A stretch of DNA of 64,000 nt from Stenotrophomonas sp. ESTM1D_MKCIP4_1 (GCF_003086895.1 NZ_CP026004.1:3198731-3262730), one strand, 5' to 3'; shown: positions 8,072 to 16,645, counted from the first letter of the stretch. Translations and numbers: made by a program. Notes: generated from the letters alone by a model not told the origin.

Positions 8072-9099
8072 GCGGACTCTCCAGAAGTGCGGAAGGCGGT
8101 AGCGAGGATCGCGTCGATGCGATCGGTTTCTTTGAGGAAGGCGTCGTGCCCATAGGGCGAGCGCAGCACGCGCAGGCTGCCGCGCGGGCCCAGCCCTTCG
8201 ACCAGGCCGACCAGATCGGCCAGCGGCACCAGGCGGTCGCCCTCCACCGCCACCACCACGGTGGGCGGCAGGATCGCGGCAGGGTCGACGCGGTGCAGGT
8301 CGATCGATTCGGACAGGCGCAGGTAGGCGGTCACCGGCGTACGCGCGACGTACTGCGCACCGGCCGCATCCAGGTAGTCTTCGGCGGCCACGCGGACGCG
8401 GCCGTTGACCACTTCCGGCGCCGCGTCGAAGCGTTCACCGAATTCTTCAGGGGTGCGGTAGCTGAGCATGGCGAACTGGCGGGCCAGCGCCAGGCCATGG
8501 TCCTCGCCACACTGCAGCTGGCCCAGGGCCACCGCACGGCGCTGCAGCGCGCGCCAGGCGGCGGCGTACGGGTGCGGGCGGTGCGCGCCGCTGGCCAGGA
8601 CCAGCTGGCGCACGCGGTTGCGGTGGCGGATGGCGAACTGCTGGCCGACCAGCGCGCCATAGGAATAGCCGACGAAGGCCTTCAGGGTGCGGATGCCGAG
8701 ATGATCCAGCAACAACGCCAGCGCATCGGCCTGGTCGGCGGTGTCGATCGGCACGTCCAGCGCGCCATCGGCACCGATGAAATCAAAGGCCAGCACGCGC
8801 AGCTGCTGCGGATCCAGCGCGCGGCCACTGCCGACCAGGTCCTCGGCCCAGCCCTTCTCGCTGAACTGTGCATTGGACGCGACGTGGCGGTGCGCGGAAA
8901 TCCCACCAGCCAGCACCACCACCGGCGCGTCGGCCGGCCCCACCCACTCATAGCGCAGGCGTACCGGGTTGGCCCCGGCGTGGCGCATCGACAGCACGGC
9001 GGCGAACTCGCCGCGTTCGGCGTGCACGCGGTCATCGACCGGCACGCTGACGGGGACAAAGGATTCGGGGCGGGCGGCGGTGCTGGGGGCGAAGCTCAT
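8068..9099 (-). CDS. metX: MetX-family homoserine O-acyltransferase (probably O-succinyltransferase)
   Basis: A 343-residue alpha/beta-hydrolase-fold acyltransferase. Nucleophile Ser is about residue 146 in AFVGYSYGALVGQQ; the acid is in AVEGDRLVPL and the catalytic His in SPYGHDAFLKE. The elbow differs from the common MetX GGSMGG, typical of the divergent Xanthomonadales branch. Related enzymes there include homoserine O-succinyltransferases and serine O-succinyltransferases; the metB-hom context argues for homoserine. A longer 371-residue start at 9183 is rejected: that ATG lies in the 3' strand of P1 of the SAM-I riboswitch. The ATG at 9099 (MSFAPSTAARPES) is therefore chosen. First gene of metX-metB-hom. 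Confidence 0.88.
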   Translation of the reverse strand: MSFAPSTAARPESFVPVSVPVDDRVHAERGEFAAVLSMRHAGANPVRLRYEWVGPADAPVVVLAGGISAHRHVASNAQFSEKGWAEDLVGSGRALDPQQLRVLAFDFIGADGALDVPIDTADQADALALLLDHLGIRTLKAFVGYSYGALVGQQFAIRHRNRVRQLVLASGAHRPHPYAAAWRALQRRAVALGQLQCGEDHGLALARQFAMLSYRTPEEFGERFDAAPEVVNGRVRVAAEDYLDAAGAQYVARTPVTAYLRLSESIDLHRVDPAAILPPTVVVAVEGDRLVPLADLVGLVEGLGPRGSLRVLRSPYGHDAFLKETDRIDAILATAFRTSGESA

Positions 9100-9127
9100 G
9101 GCGGGATCCGTTGGGGGAATCGGCCAT

Positions 9128-9180
9128 CGAGCCTTCGCGGGGCTCGCGTTCGAGATGCACGTGCGGTGCATGGATCGAAC
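9128..9180 (-). promoter_or_regulatory. Putative expression platform of the SAM-I riboswitch
   Basis: Downstream of the aptamer the transcript can form GTTCGA...TCGAAC enclosing ATGCAC...GTGCAT (9148-9180). This shares 2 nt with the 3' strand of P1, so the two helices could compete. A second hairpin CGAGCC/GGCTCG follows (9128-9146). Neither is followed by a U-tract, so translational rather than terminator control seems more likely. Inference only. Confidence 0.45.
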
Positions 9181-9293
9181 CATCTTTCGGTGGACGCCAC
9201 GGTCCCCGCAGGATTTGGCACCTACGCAGAAGCTTTCGCGTCTGCGGGCTGCCCCGGCTTCAAAGGGCCTGTCCCTCTGCCGGTCTCGATGGT
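9179..9293 (-). ncRNA. SAM-I (S-box) riboswitch upstream of metX
   Basis: Read on the minus strand, the leader contains the SAM-I core in order. P1 is ACCATC (9293-9288) pairing with GATGGT (9184-9179). It also has AGAGGGACAGGCCC, then TGAAGCCGGGGCAGCC, then GGTGCCAAATCCTGC, and finally CCGAAAGATGG. These match the conserved segments of the S-box aptamer (GAGGGA-GGCCC, UGAA-CC-GGCA-CC, GGUGCCAA-UCC, AAAGAU). SAM binding would stabilise P1 and lower metX-metB-hom expression. The predicted transcription start at about 9293 coincides with the aptamer's 5' end. Confidence 0.93.
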
Positions 9294-9299
9294 GGAGCC

Positions 9300-9328
9300 A
9301 CGATGCCAGCCCTTTCCGGGCATGTCAA
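9300..9328 (-). promoter_or_regulatory. Sigma70-type promoter of metX-metB-hom
   Basis: On the minus strand, TTGACA (9328-9323), a 17-nt spacer, then CATCGT (9305-9300). The start would fall at about 9293, exactly at the riboswitch 5' end, leaving a leader of about 195 nt. The -35 is perfect; the -10 is weak. Confidence 0.7.
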
Positions 9329-9444
9329 TCCCTTCATGCGGATAAAGCGATGGAATAAATGAACCACCATTCCGGGAACGGCTGCCGGTTCGCATGTTCA
9401 GGATCCGGTACAGTCCCCTGCGCCCTTTCCCGCTGGATCCATCG

Positions 9445-10335
9445 ATGCCCCGCCTGCCCCTGTCCTGCCTGCTGCTGCCTTTGCTGGCCAGCGTAACCGC
9501 ACACGCCAGCGACTGGCGCCAGGGCTGGGGCCTGGTACCGAAGGCAGATGCGGCCGCGGCCGCGGCCGGCGACGATGCCCCGCAGGCCGCACCAACCACG
9601 CGGCTGCAGCTGCAGGCGATGGGCGGGCAATGGCAGGCGCGCATCGACAATCCGCTGGCCGGCCCCGTGCAGATCGAGCTGCGGCCGGCCCCGGGGAGTG
9701 CCATCGACGGGCTGCCGCTGCGTTCCCTGGTACAGGGCGGTGGCAGCCTGGTGGTGGGCCACCTGCCGGCCCCGGCCGATGGCCGCAGCCTGGAGGTGCG
9801 CCTGCAGTCGGTGCCAGGCAACCCCGCCGCACGCGCCGAGGACGTGGCCTACCGGCTGCCCTTCGAGGCACCGCAGCTGCGGGTGGACCAGGCACCCAAC
9901 GGTCGCTTCAGCCACCAGGACGAGGAGAACCGCGACGCGGTGGATTTCGCCCTGCCCCAGGCCACCCTGGTGATGGCCGCGCGCGAGGGCACGGTGATGC
10001 AGGTGCAGGATGGCTTCAAGGCCAATGGCCAGGACCGCGCGCGCGATGCCGGCCGCGCCAATTTCATCCGCATCCTGCACAGCGACGGCAGCATGGCGCT
10101 GTACGGGCACCTGCAGGCCGGCGGCATGCGCGTGCGGCCCGGCCAGGCGGTGCAGGCCGGGCAGCCGATCGGGCTGTCGGGCAACAGCGGCTACAGCACC
10201 GCCCCGCACCTGCACTTCGTGGTCCAGGTCAACCGAGGCATGGGCCTGCGCTCGGTGCCGGTGCGCATTTTCACCGCGCAGGGGCAACTGCAGTTCGCCC
10301 GCCAGGGCGACGCCGAAGGTGGCACCGGGCGCTGA
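9445..10335 (+). CDS. M23 family metallopeptidase (LytM-type murein endopeptidase)
   Basis: A 296-residue secreted protein from the ATG at 9445, which gives a clean signal peptide (MPRLPLSCLLLPLLASVTAHA). An upstream in-frame ATG at 9394 would put 17 basic/proline-rich residues before it and is less likely. The C-terminal peptidase domain has the zinc-ligand regions FSHQDEENRDAVDFAL (His...Asp) and APHLHFVVQ (HxH). GSMALYGHLQ and GQPIGLSGNSGYS are also typical of M23 enzymes, which cleave peptidoglycan cross-links. The N-terminal 150 residues form a beta-rich, alanine-rich region without a recognised domain. Standalone gene before prfC, divergent from metX. Confidence 0.88.
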   Translation: MPRLPLSCLLLPLLASVTAHASDWRQGWGLVPKADAAAAAAGDDAPQAAPTTRLQLQAMGGQWQARIDNPLAGPVQIELRPAPGSAIDGLPLRSLVQGGGSLVVGHLPAPADGRSLEVRLQSVPGNPAARAEDVAYRLPFEAPQLRVDQAPNGRFSHQDEENRDAVDFALPQATLVMAAREGTVMQVQDGFKANGQDRARDAGRANFIRILHSDGSMALYGHLQAGGMRVRPGQAVQAGQPIGLSGNSGYSTAPHLHFVVQVNRGMGLRSVPVRIFTAQGQLQFARQGDAEGGTGR

Positions 10336-10349
10336 CCAGCCCCGGCCGG

Positions 10350-10355
10350 TATAAT
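10350..10355 (+). promoter_or_regulatory. -10 box of prfC
   Basis: A perfect TATAAT 47 nt upstream of the prfC ATG, just after the M23 peptidase stop. A matching -35 is not obvious in the GC-rich upstream sequence. Confidence 0.5.
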
Positions 10356-10401
10356 CGGGCGCTTATCTCTTTGAAAAGCGCCCCGGGCGGGCGCCACTGC
10401 C

Positions 10402-12006
10402 ATGTCCGAAGTCGCCACCGAAGCGTCGCGTCGCCGCACCTTCGCCATCATTTCCCACCCTGACGCCGGCAAGACCACGCTGACCGAAAAGCTGCTGCTG
10501 TTCGGAGGCGCGATCCAGATGGCCGGTTCGGTCAAGGGCCGCAAGGCTGCCCGCCACGCCACGTCCGACTGGATGGCGCTGGAAAAGGAGCGCGGCATCT
10601 CCGTCACCTCCTCGGTGATGCAGTTCCCGTACGAAGGCAAGATCGTCAACCTGCTCGACACCCCCGGCCACGCCGACTTCGGCGAGGACACCTACCGCGT
10701 GCTGACCGCGGTGGACTCGGCGCTGATGGTGATCGACGTGGCCAAGGGCGTGGAAGAGCGCACCATCAAGCTGATGGAAGTGTGCCGCCTGCGCGACACC
10801 CCGATCATGACCTTCATCAACAAGCTCGACCGCGAGGGCAAGGACCCGATCGAGCTGCTGGATGAAGTGGAGACCGTGCTGGGCATCCAGTGCGCCCCGG
10901 TGACCTGGCCGATCGGCATGGGCCAGCGCCTGAAGGGCGTGGTCCACCTGCTGACCGGCGAAGTGCATCTGTACGAACCGGGCCGCAACTTCACCCGCCA
11001 GGATTCGACCATCTTCCCGTCCATCGATGCGCCCGGCCTGGCCGAGAAGATTGGTGCACAGATGCTGGCCGAGCTGCGCGACGAACTGGAACTGGTGCAG
11101 GGCGCCAGCCACCCGTTCGACCTCGACGCCTACCGCGCCGGCAAGCAGACCCCGGTGTTCTTCGGCTCGGGCGTGAACAACTTCGGCGTGCAGCCGCTGC
11201 TGGACTTCTTCGTCGAGCATGCCCCGCCGCCGCAGGCGCGCACCACCACCGGCCGCGAGATCGCGCCGGAGGAGAACAAGCTGAGCGGTTTCGTGTTCAA
11301 GATCCAGGCCAACATGGATCCGCAGCACCGCGACCGCGTGGCGTTCATGCGCATCTGTTCGGGCCGCTTCAGCGCCGGCATGAAGACCTTCCATGTGCGT
11401 ACCGGCAAGGACATGAAGCTGGCCAACGCGCTGACCTTCATGGCCAGCGACCGCGAAATCGCCGCTGAAGCGTGGCCGGGCGATGTGATCGGCATCCACA
11501 ACCACGGCACCATCTCCATCGGCGATACGTTCACCGAAGGCGAAGCGGTCACGTTCACCGGTATTCCGAACTTCGCCCCGGAACTGTTCCGTCGTGCACG
11601 CCTGCGCGATCCGCTCAAGCTCAAGCAGCTGCAGAAGGGCCTGGCCCAGCTGTCGGAGGAAGGCGCGACCCAGTTCTTCCGCCCGCTCACCAGCAACGAC
11701 CTGATCCTGGGCGCGGTGGGTGTGCTGCAGTTCGACGTGGCTGCCTACCGCCTGAAGGACGAGTACGGCGTGGAGGCGACCTTCGAGCCGGTCAGCGTCA
11801 CCACCGCCCGCTGGGTCCACTGCAGCAATGAGAAGAAGCTGGAAGAGTTCCGCGAGAAGAACGCGCTGAACCTGGCCCTGGATGCGGCCGGCCATCTGGT
11901 CTACCTGGCCCCGACCCGGGTGAACCTGCAGCTGGCCCAGGAACGCGCGCCGGACGTGCGCTTCTCGGCCACCCGCGAAGCAGCCCACACCGTGTCGGTG
12001 GGCTGA
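10402..12006 (+). CDS. prfC: Peptide chain release factor 3
   Basis: A 534-residue translational GTPase that recycles RF1/RF2 from the ribosome after termination. G1 is [14 protein letters not shown], the switch-II G3 motif [14 protein letters not shown], and G4 NKLDREGKD. Domain II and the C-terminal RF3 domain follow ([31 protein letters not shown]). Length is standard. ATG at 10402 with its own promoter -10. Two 40-bp palindromes lie directly downstream. Confidence 0.97.
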   Translation: MSEVATEASRRRTFAIISHPDAGKTTLTEKLLLFGGAIQMAGSVKGRKAARHATSDWMALEKERGISVTSSVMQFPYEGKIVNLLDTPGHADFGEDTYRVLTAVDSALMVIDVAKGVEERTIKLMEVCRLRDTPIMTFINKLDREGKDPIELLDEVETVLGIQCAPVTWPIGMGQRLKGVVHLLTGEVHLYEPGRNFTRQDSTIFPSIDAPGLAEKIGAQMLAELRDELELVQGASHPFDLDAYRAGKQTPVFFGSGVNNFGVQPLLDFFVEHAPPPQARTTTGREIAPEENKLSGFVFKIQANMDPQHRDRVAFMRICSGRFSAGMKTFHVRTGKDMKLANALTFMASDREIAAEAWPGDVIGIHNHGTISIGDTFTEGEAVTFTGIPNFAPELFRRARLRDPLKLKQLQKGLAQLSEEGATQFFRPLTSNDLILGAVGVLQFDVAAYRLKDEYGVEATFEPVSVTTARWVHCSNEKKLEEFREKNALNLALDAAGHLVYLAPTRVNLQLAQERAPDVRFSATREAAHTVSVG

Positions 12007-12012
12007 ACCTGC

Positions 12013-12108
12013 GGGGTCAGAGCCCTTTCCTGGCGGAAAGGGGTCTGACCCCGTACACGTGAAAGCCAGGGGTCGGATCCCTTTCCACCCGGAAAGGGCT
12101 CTGACCCC
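12013..12108. repeat. Two copies of an approximately 40-bp palindrome (GGGGTC family)
   Basis: GGGGTCAGAGCCCTTTCC and its near-complement at 12013-12052, and a second copy beginning GGGGTCGGATCCCTTTCC at 12069-12108. Each forms an approximately 18-bp stem with a 3-4-nt loop. The same family recurs at 27911-27951 and 36288-36326. Placed after prfC, the pair could end its transcript, but no T-tract follows. Confidence 0.8.
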
Positions 12109-12124
12109 TTCGCCACCTTCCGTT

Positions 12125-12148
12125 CATCCACGCATGGCGTGGATCTAC
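12125..12148 (-). repeat. Single SMAG REP
   Basis: CATCCACGCATGGCGTGGAT ending in CTAC (inverted GTAG head). Same subfamily as the array at 14958-15127. Confidence 0.8.
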
Positions 12149-12266
12149 CGCGGACGGTGATGGGCGCGGATTCATCCACCATACGGCGGCGGGGGTGCAA
12201 GCGCCCGCCATCGCGGCGATGATAGGGGGGCTGCGGGTCCCCCTCCCCGCGAACTCCGTCATTGCC

Positions 12267-12905
12267 ATGTCCTCCACGACTGCCGCTTCCATCCGTGAAG
12301 AAATCGCCAGCGCCCTCACCCACGGGCTCGGCGCCGTGTCCGCGCTGGCCGCAAGCGCCGTACTGATCACCCTGGCCGCCATCTACGGCGACGGCTGGCA
12401 GCTGGCCAGCGCCATCGTGTTCGGCATCGCCCTGCTGCTGCTGTACACCGCCTCCACGCTGTATCACGCCATCCAGCACCCGTTGGCAAAGGGCCGCCTG
12501 AAGGTCTTTGACCACTGCGCGATCTACATCCTGATTGCCGGCACTTACACGCCATTCACGCTCATCGGCCTGCGTGGGCCGTGGGGCTGGGGCCTGTTCA
12601 CGGCCATCTGGGCGCTGGCGCTGGGCGGGGTGGTGTTCAAGCTGTTCTACACGGGCCGCTTCAAGGCCCTGTCCACCGGCATCTACATTGCGATGGGCTG
12701 GCTGGTGATCGTGGCGATCAAGCCGATGTGGGCCTCCATCGACGGCGCGACGCTGGCCTGGCTGTTCGGCGGCGGCCTGTCCTACACGCTGGGCACCTAC
12801 TTCTACCACCGCGAATCCATTCCCTATTCGCACGCCATCTGGCACCTGTTCGTCATTGGCGGCAGCGTCTGCCACTTCGTCGCGGTGACCAAGCAGGTGC
12901 TGTAA
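12267..12905 (+). CDS. Hemolysin III / PAQR family membrane protein
   Basis: A 212-residue protein of the bacterial hemolysin III (YqfA/PAQR) family with seven predicted helices. Characteristic elements are REEIASALTHGLGA at the start, TLYHAIQHP, the FDHCAIYILIAGTYTPF segment, and YFYHRESIPYSHAIWHLFV near the C-terminus, whose histidines form the putative metal site. Some relatives are called hemolysins but their biochemical role is not settled. The ATG at 12267 gives the family N-terminus; upstream in-frame codons cross the repeat region and are not used. Confidence 0.9.
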   Translation: MSSTTAASIREEIASALTHGLGAVSALAASAVLITLAAIYGDGWQLASAIVFGIALLLLYTASTLYHAIQHPLAKGRLKVFDHCAIYILIAGTYTPFTLIGLRGPWGWGLFTAIWALALGGVVFKLFYTGRFKALSTGIYIAMGWLVIVAIKPMWASIDGATLAWLFGGGLSYTLGTYFYHRESIPYSHAIWHLFVIGGSVCHFVAVTKQVL

Positions 12906-12987
12906 GCCTGTCATCCGGCGCCCCTGTGCACGCCATGCACATGAGCGCTTCGCGCCCCGTCCACCGGGATGGGGCAACCATGGCCAT

Positions 12988-14961
12988 GTGAATGCTGCCC
13001 CCGCCCCTGCTGCGCCGCGCGCTTCGCGCTGGCGTTTCCGCCGCCCCGGACCACGTGGCCAGCGCTGGCTGGCCGTGCTGGTGTTCCTGCTGGCCGCACT
13101 GCTGATCCTCATCGCGTTGTGGGACTGGAACTGGTTCAAGGGTCCGGTGGAACGCGCGGTGCAGGCGCGCACCGGCCGTGCCCTGCACATCGGCCACCTC
13201 GACGTCGACCTCGGCCGCACCAGTACGATCCGCGCCGATGCCATCACCTTCGCCAATGCCACGTGGTCCAAGCAGGCCAACATGGCCAGTGCCGACCGCG
13301 TGGAGATCGACGTGCGGGTCTGGCCGCTGCTCCGCGGCAGCATCCAGCTTCCGGAAGTCCGCCTGACCCGTCCTGATGTCCTGCTGGAAACCGCGCCGCG
13401 CAAGGGCGACGCCGGCAACTGGGATTTCCTGCCCGCCAGCGATGGCAAGAGCACGCTGCAACTGAAGGGCCTGCGCATCGATGATGGCCGTCTGCAGTTC
13501 CTGGATGCGCTGGGCCGCACCGACATCCGCGTGGGCGTGCGCAGCGGCGAACCGAAACAAGCCGACGCTGCCCCGCCGCTGCTGGTGAAAGGCCAGGGGC
13601 GCTGGCAGGGAAATCCATTCACGCTCAGTGGCGGCACCGAATCGCCGCTGCAGCTGAGCGACAGCGAACACCCGTTCCGTATCCACCTCGATGGCCGTGC
13701 GGGCGGCACCCATGCCGTGGCCACCGGCACGCTGACCAACCCGTTTGCGCTGCAGGTGTTCGACCTGCAGTTCGCGCTCAGCGGCCAGGATCTGGCCGAC
13801 CTCTATCCGCTGCTGGGCATCGCCATCCCCCCCTCGCCGCCCTATGCCCTCGATGGCCGCCTGAAGCGCGACCACAACACCTGGCGCTACGAAGGGTTCA
13901 CCGGCAAGGTGGGTGACAGTGATCTGGGCGGCAGCCTGCAGTTTGAAGTGGGCCGGGACCGCCCGCGCCTGACCGCTACGCTGGAATCGCGCCGGCTTGA
14001 TTTCGACGATCTCGCCGGCTTCGTCGGCGCACCGCCGAAGACCGGTGGCGGTGAGACCGCCAACGCCGAACAGAAGGCACAGGCCGCAGAGGTCGCCGCC
14101 AGCCTGCGGGTACTGCCGGACACGCCCTACAACCTGGGCAAGCTGCGCGCCATGGATGCCGACGTGCGCTGGAAGGCCCACCGCATCAATGCGCCCTCGC
14201 TGCCGCTGGACGACATGGACGCGCACCTGCTGCTGGACGATGGCGTGTTGCGGCTCGATCCCCTGAACTTCGGCGTGGCCGGCGGTGACATCCGCAGCAC
14301 CATCCGCATGGACGCACGCCGGCCGCAGATCGCCACGGCACTGAAGGCCAGCGTGCGTGGCGTGGAGCTGGGCCAGCTGTTCCCCGATGCAAAGCTGGCC
14401 GAACAGGCCAAGGGTGGCATCAGCGGCCAGATCGACCTGGCCGGGCGCGGCAATTCCATTGCCGCCATGCTCGGCAGCAGCAGCGGCGATGTGGGCGTGG
14501 CGATGGGCCGTGGCCATGTCGGCAACCTGGTGATGGAGCTGGCCGGCCTGGACATAACCGAGTCGCTGAAATTCCTGTTCACCGGTGACCGGCAGATTCC
14601 GCTGCGCTGCGCGTTCGCTGATTTCGGCGTGCGCGACGGCCTGATGACCAGCCGCACCATGGCGGTGGACACCACCGATACGATCATCATCGGCGAAGGC
14701 AGCGTGAGTCTGCGCGATGAGCAGATGGACCTGCTGCTGAAGCCGCGCCCGAAAGACAAGAGCATCCTGGTGCTGCGCTCACCGCTGCGCATCGGCGGCA
14801 CGTTCAAGGATCCTTCGTTCCGGCCGGACTTCAAGGCCCTGGGCCTGCGGGGTGCAGTCGCCCTGGCCCTGGGCAGCATCGCCCCACCGGCAGCGCTGCT
14901 GGCCACGATCGAACTGGGGCCGGGCAAGGATGCCAACTGCGGCGGGCAGTACGCGAAGTAG
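12988..14961 (+). CDS. AsmA-like inner-membrane/periplasmic protein
   Basis: A 657-residue protein with one N-terminal membrane helix (about residues 27-46) and a long periplasmic part. The part after the helix (GPVERAVQARTGRALHIG) and the C-terminal AsmA domain (GGISGQIDLAGRGNSIAAML, then SVSLRDEQMDLLLKPRPKDK) place it in the AsmA/YhjG family. Large family members bridge the periplasm in phospholipid transport; smaller ones like this affect outer-membrane assembly by unknown means. Start is GTG at 12988, because ATGs just upstream are out of frame. The stop TAG is part of the GTAG head of a SMAG repeat. Confidence 0.88.
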   Translation: MNAAPAPAAPRASRWRFRRPGPRGQRWLAVLVFLLAALLILIALWDWNWFKGPVERAVQARTGRALHIGHLDVDLGRTSTIRADAITFANATWSKQANMASADRVEIDVRVWPLLRGSIQLPEVRLTRPDVLLETAPRKGDAGNWDFLPASDGKSTLQLKGLRIDDGRLQFLDALGRTDIRVGVRSGEPKQADAAPPLLVKGQGRWQGNPFTLSGGTESPLQLSDSEHPFRIHLDGRAGGTHAVATGTLTNPFALQVFDLQFALSGQDLADLYPLLGIAIPPSPPYALDGRLKRDHNTWRYEGFTGKVGDSDLGGSLQFEVGRDRPRLTATLESRRLDFDDLAGFVGAPPKTGGGETANAEQKAQAAEVAASLRVLPDTPYNLGKLRAMDADVRWKAHRINAPSLPLDDMDAHLLLDDGVLRLDPLNFGVAGGDIRSTIRMDARRPQIATALKASVRGVELGQLFPDAKLAEQAKGGISGQIDLAGRGNSIAAMLGSSSGDVGVAMGRGHVGNLVMELAGLDITESLKFLFTGDRQIPLRCAFADFGVRDGLMTSRTMAVDTTDTIIIGEGSVSLRDEQMDLLLKPRPKDKSILVLRSPLRIGGTFKDPSFRPDFKALGLRGAVALALGSIAPPAALLATIELGPGKDANCGGQYAK

Positions 14962-15127
14962 ATCCACGCCATGCGTGGATGGTCTCCGCGCAGTAGATCC
15001 ACGCCATGCGTGGATGATTTCCGCGCAGTAGATCCACGCCATGCGTGGATGATTTCCGCGCAGTAGATCCACGCCATGCGTGGATGATTTCCACATGGAA
15101 AAGCATCCACGCATGGCGTGGATCTAC
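14958..15127. repeat. SMAG array: four direct copies at 35-bp spacing plus one inverted
   Basis: GTAGATCCACGCCATGCGTG begins at 14958, 14993, 15028 and 15063, an exact 35-bp period with near-identical spacers. An inverted copy occupies 15104-15127. The first copy's TAG is the stop of the AsmA-like gene. This is tandem amplification of a REP unit, not a CRISPR: the spacers are near-identical. Confidence 0.88.
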
Positions 15128-15149
15128 AGGACCGCCAGCGGAAAAAGAC

Positions 15150-15581
15150 CTACCCCGCGACGATGTACTGCTGCAGCTGATCCAACTCCCGCCGCTGCGA
15201 ATCGATCACCGCTTTGACCAGGTCGCCAATGGAGATCACCCCCAGCACCGAACCCGATTCCACCACCGGCAGGTGACGGATGCGGTAATCGGTCACCAGC
15301 TGCAGGCAGTGCTCCACCTGCTCGCCTGGCGACACCGTCACCACTTTCGCCGTCATGATCTCGGACACAGCCGTGTCGCGCGAGGAACGATCGTGCAGCA
15401 CGATCTTGCGCGCGTAATCGCGCTCGGACAGGATGCCGACCAGTCGCGGCCCCTCCATCACCAGCACCGCACCGATGCCTTTCTCGGCCATCAACCGGAT
15501 CGCATCGATCACCGCCGCGCCCGGCGCGACCGCATGCACTTCAGGGGACTTGCCGTCCAACAGTTGCCGTACCGACGTCAT
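15150..15581 (-). CDS. CBS-domain protein
   Basis: A 143-residue protein made of two CBS domains in tandem. The first is about residues 10-65 (AVIDAIRLMAEKGIGAVLV, LVGILSERDYARKIVL) and the second about residues 75-130 (VSEIMTAKVVTVSPGEQ, HLPVVESGSVLGVISIGDLV). CBS pairs bind adenine nucleotides and act as energy or redox sensors; the partner is unknown. The start at 15581 has a strong GGGAGGG site and overlaps the 3' end of the glycosyltransferase gene by about 41 nt in another frame, so the two are likely co-transcribed. Confidence 0.92.
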   Translation of the reverse strand: MTSVRQLLDGKSPEVHAVAPGAAVIDAIRLMAEKGIGAVLVMEGPRLVGILSERDYARKIVLHDRSSRDTAVSEIMTAKVVTVSPGEQVEHCLQLVTDYRIRHLPVVESGSVLGVISIGDLVKAVIDSQRRELDQLQQYIVAG

Positions 15582-16560
15582 CTGCCTGCCCTCCCAGGGT
15601 GGGTTGCAGGCCCGAGTCTGCCACGGAAGGCGCCAACCACGCGTCAACCAGGTACAACGGCCGCTGCTTGGACTCCTCGTACAGCCGGCCCAGGTATTCA
15701 CCGATCAGCCCCAGGGCGATCAGCTGCACGCCCCCCAGGAAAAGGATCACCGCCATCATCGTCGGCCAGCCCGCCACGCGGTCGCCGTACAGGGCCGCCT
15801 TGACGATCACCCACCCGCCGAACACGAAGGCCGCTGCCGCAGTCGCCAGACCCAGGTAGGTGGCTGCCCGCAGCGGCACGGTGGAAAACCCGGTGATGCC
15901 TTCCAGTGCGAAGTTCCACAGATTCCACAGGCTGAACTTGCTGTTGCCGGCCAGGCGCGCATGGCGGTGGTAGGGCACGGCCACGCGCCGGAAACCGACC
16001 CAGCTGAAGAGGCCCTTCATGAAACGGTGCCGCTCGCGCATCTCGCGCAGCGCACTGAGGGCGCGCGGCGAGAGCAGGCGGAAGTCGCCGGTGTCGGCGG
16101 GGATCGGCGTACGTGACAGGCGGCCGATCACACGGTAGAAGATCGCAGCGGTGGTCCGCTTGCTCCAGCTCTCGCCGTCGCGCACCCGGCGCGTGCCATA
16201 GACGTTGTCATAGCCCTGCTTCCAGTGGGCCACGAAGGTCGGCACCAGCTCGGGCGGATCCTGGCCATCGGCATCGAGGATCATCGCAGCGCCCTCGCGG
16301 ACCTGGTCCAGCCCGGCGGTCAGCGCCGCTTCCTTGCCGAAGTTGCGCGACAGCCGCAGTGCCGAGACACGCGGGTCGGGATGGGCCAGCCGCTCGATCA
16401 CGTCCCAGGTGGCATCGGTGCTGCCGTCATCGACATACAGGATGTGTCCGTCGATATCCTCCAGCGCGTCGAGCACCGCGCACAGGCGCGGGTGCAGCTG
16501 GGGCAGCGCCAACTCCTCGTTATGGGCGGCGATGACGAAGGTCAGGCGTTGGCGGCTCAT
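15541..16560 (-). CDS. GT2 glycosyltransferase, DPM/GtrB type, with C-terminal membrane helices
   Basis: A 339-residue enzyme with a GT-A domain. The nucleotide-binding start is FVIAAHNEELAL, then YVDDGSTDAT and the metal-binding LDADGQDPPEL. Two C-terminal membrane helices follow (about residues 230-300, around VFGGWVIVKAAL and MAVILFLGGVQLIALGLIGEYLGRL). This architecture fits enzymes that transfer a sugar to polyprenyl phosphate (GtrB/ArnC/DPM-like) for envelope glycan modification. The acceptor is not identifiable here. The ATG at 16560 lies 6 nt after a TACAAT box, so the message may be leaderless. Co-directional with the CBS gene. Confidence 0.9.
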   Translation of the reverse strand: MSRQRLTFVIAAHNEELALPQLHPRLCAVLDALEDIDGHILYVDDGSTDATWDVIERLAHPDPRVSALRLSRNFGKEAALTAGLDQVREGAAMILDADGQDPPELVPTFVAHWKQGYDNVYGTRRVRDGESWSKRTTAAIFYRVIGRLSRTPIPADTGDFRLLSPRALSALREMRERHRFMKGLFSWVGFRRVAVPYHRHARLAGNSKFSLWNLWNFALEGITGFSTVPLRAATYLGLATAAAAFVFGGWVIVKAALYGDRVAGWPTMMAVILFLGGVQLIALGLIGEYLGRLYEESKQRPLYLVDAWLAPSVADSGLQPTLGGQADDVGTATVGRQVP

Positions 16561-16566
16561 GCCGGG

Positions 16567-16572
16567 ATTGTA
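16567..16572 (-). promoter_or_regulatory. Candidate -10 box of the GT2 gene
   Basis: Minus-strand TACAAT separated from the ATG by only 6 nt, which would place the transcription start at the start codon. No clear -35 is visible. A GGCGGGC/GCCCGCC hairpin lies just upstream (16580-16598). Confidence 0.4.
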
Positions 16573-16645
16573 CGTCGCTGGCGGGCTTGCAGCCCGCCGG
16601 CCCGCCAGGAGCAAGGGCAGAAGCAGCGCCTTCCTGATGCGTGGG

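Noticed and set aside
9100..9183. N-terminal extension of MetX (28 extra residues)
   Set aside because: The upstream ATG is inside P1 of the SAM-I riboswitch and the extra residues have no family similarity.
14958..15127. Possible CRISPR array (regular 35-bp spacing)
   Set aside because: Spacers are nearly identical, units are palindromic GTAG REPs, one copy is inverted and no cas genes are present.
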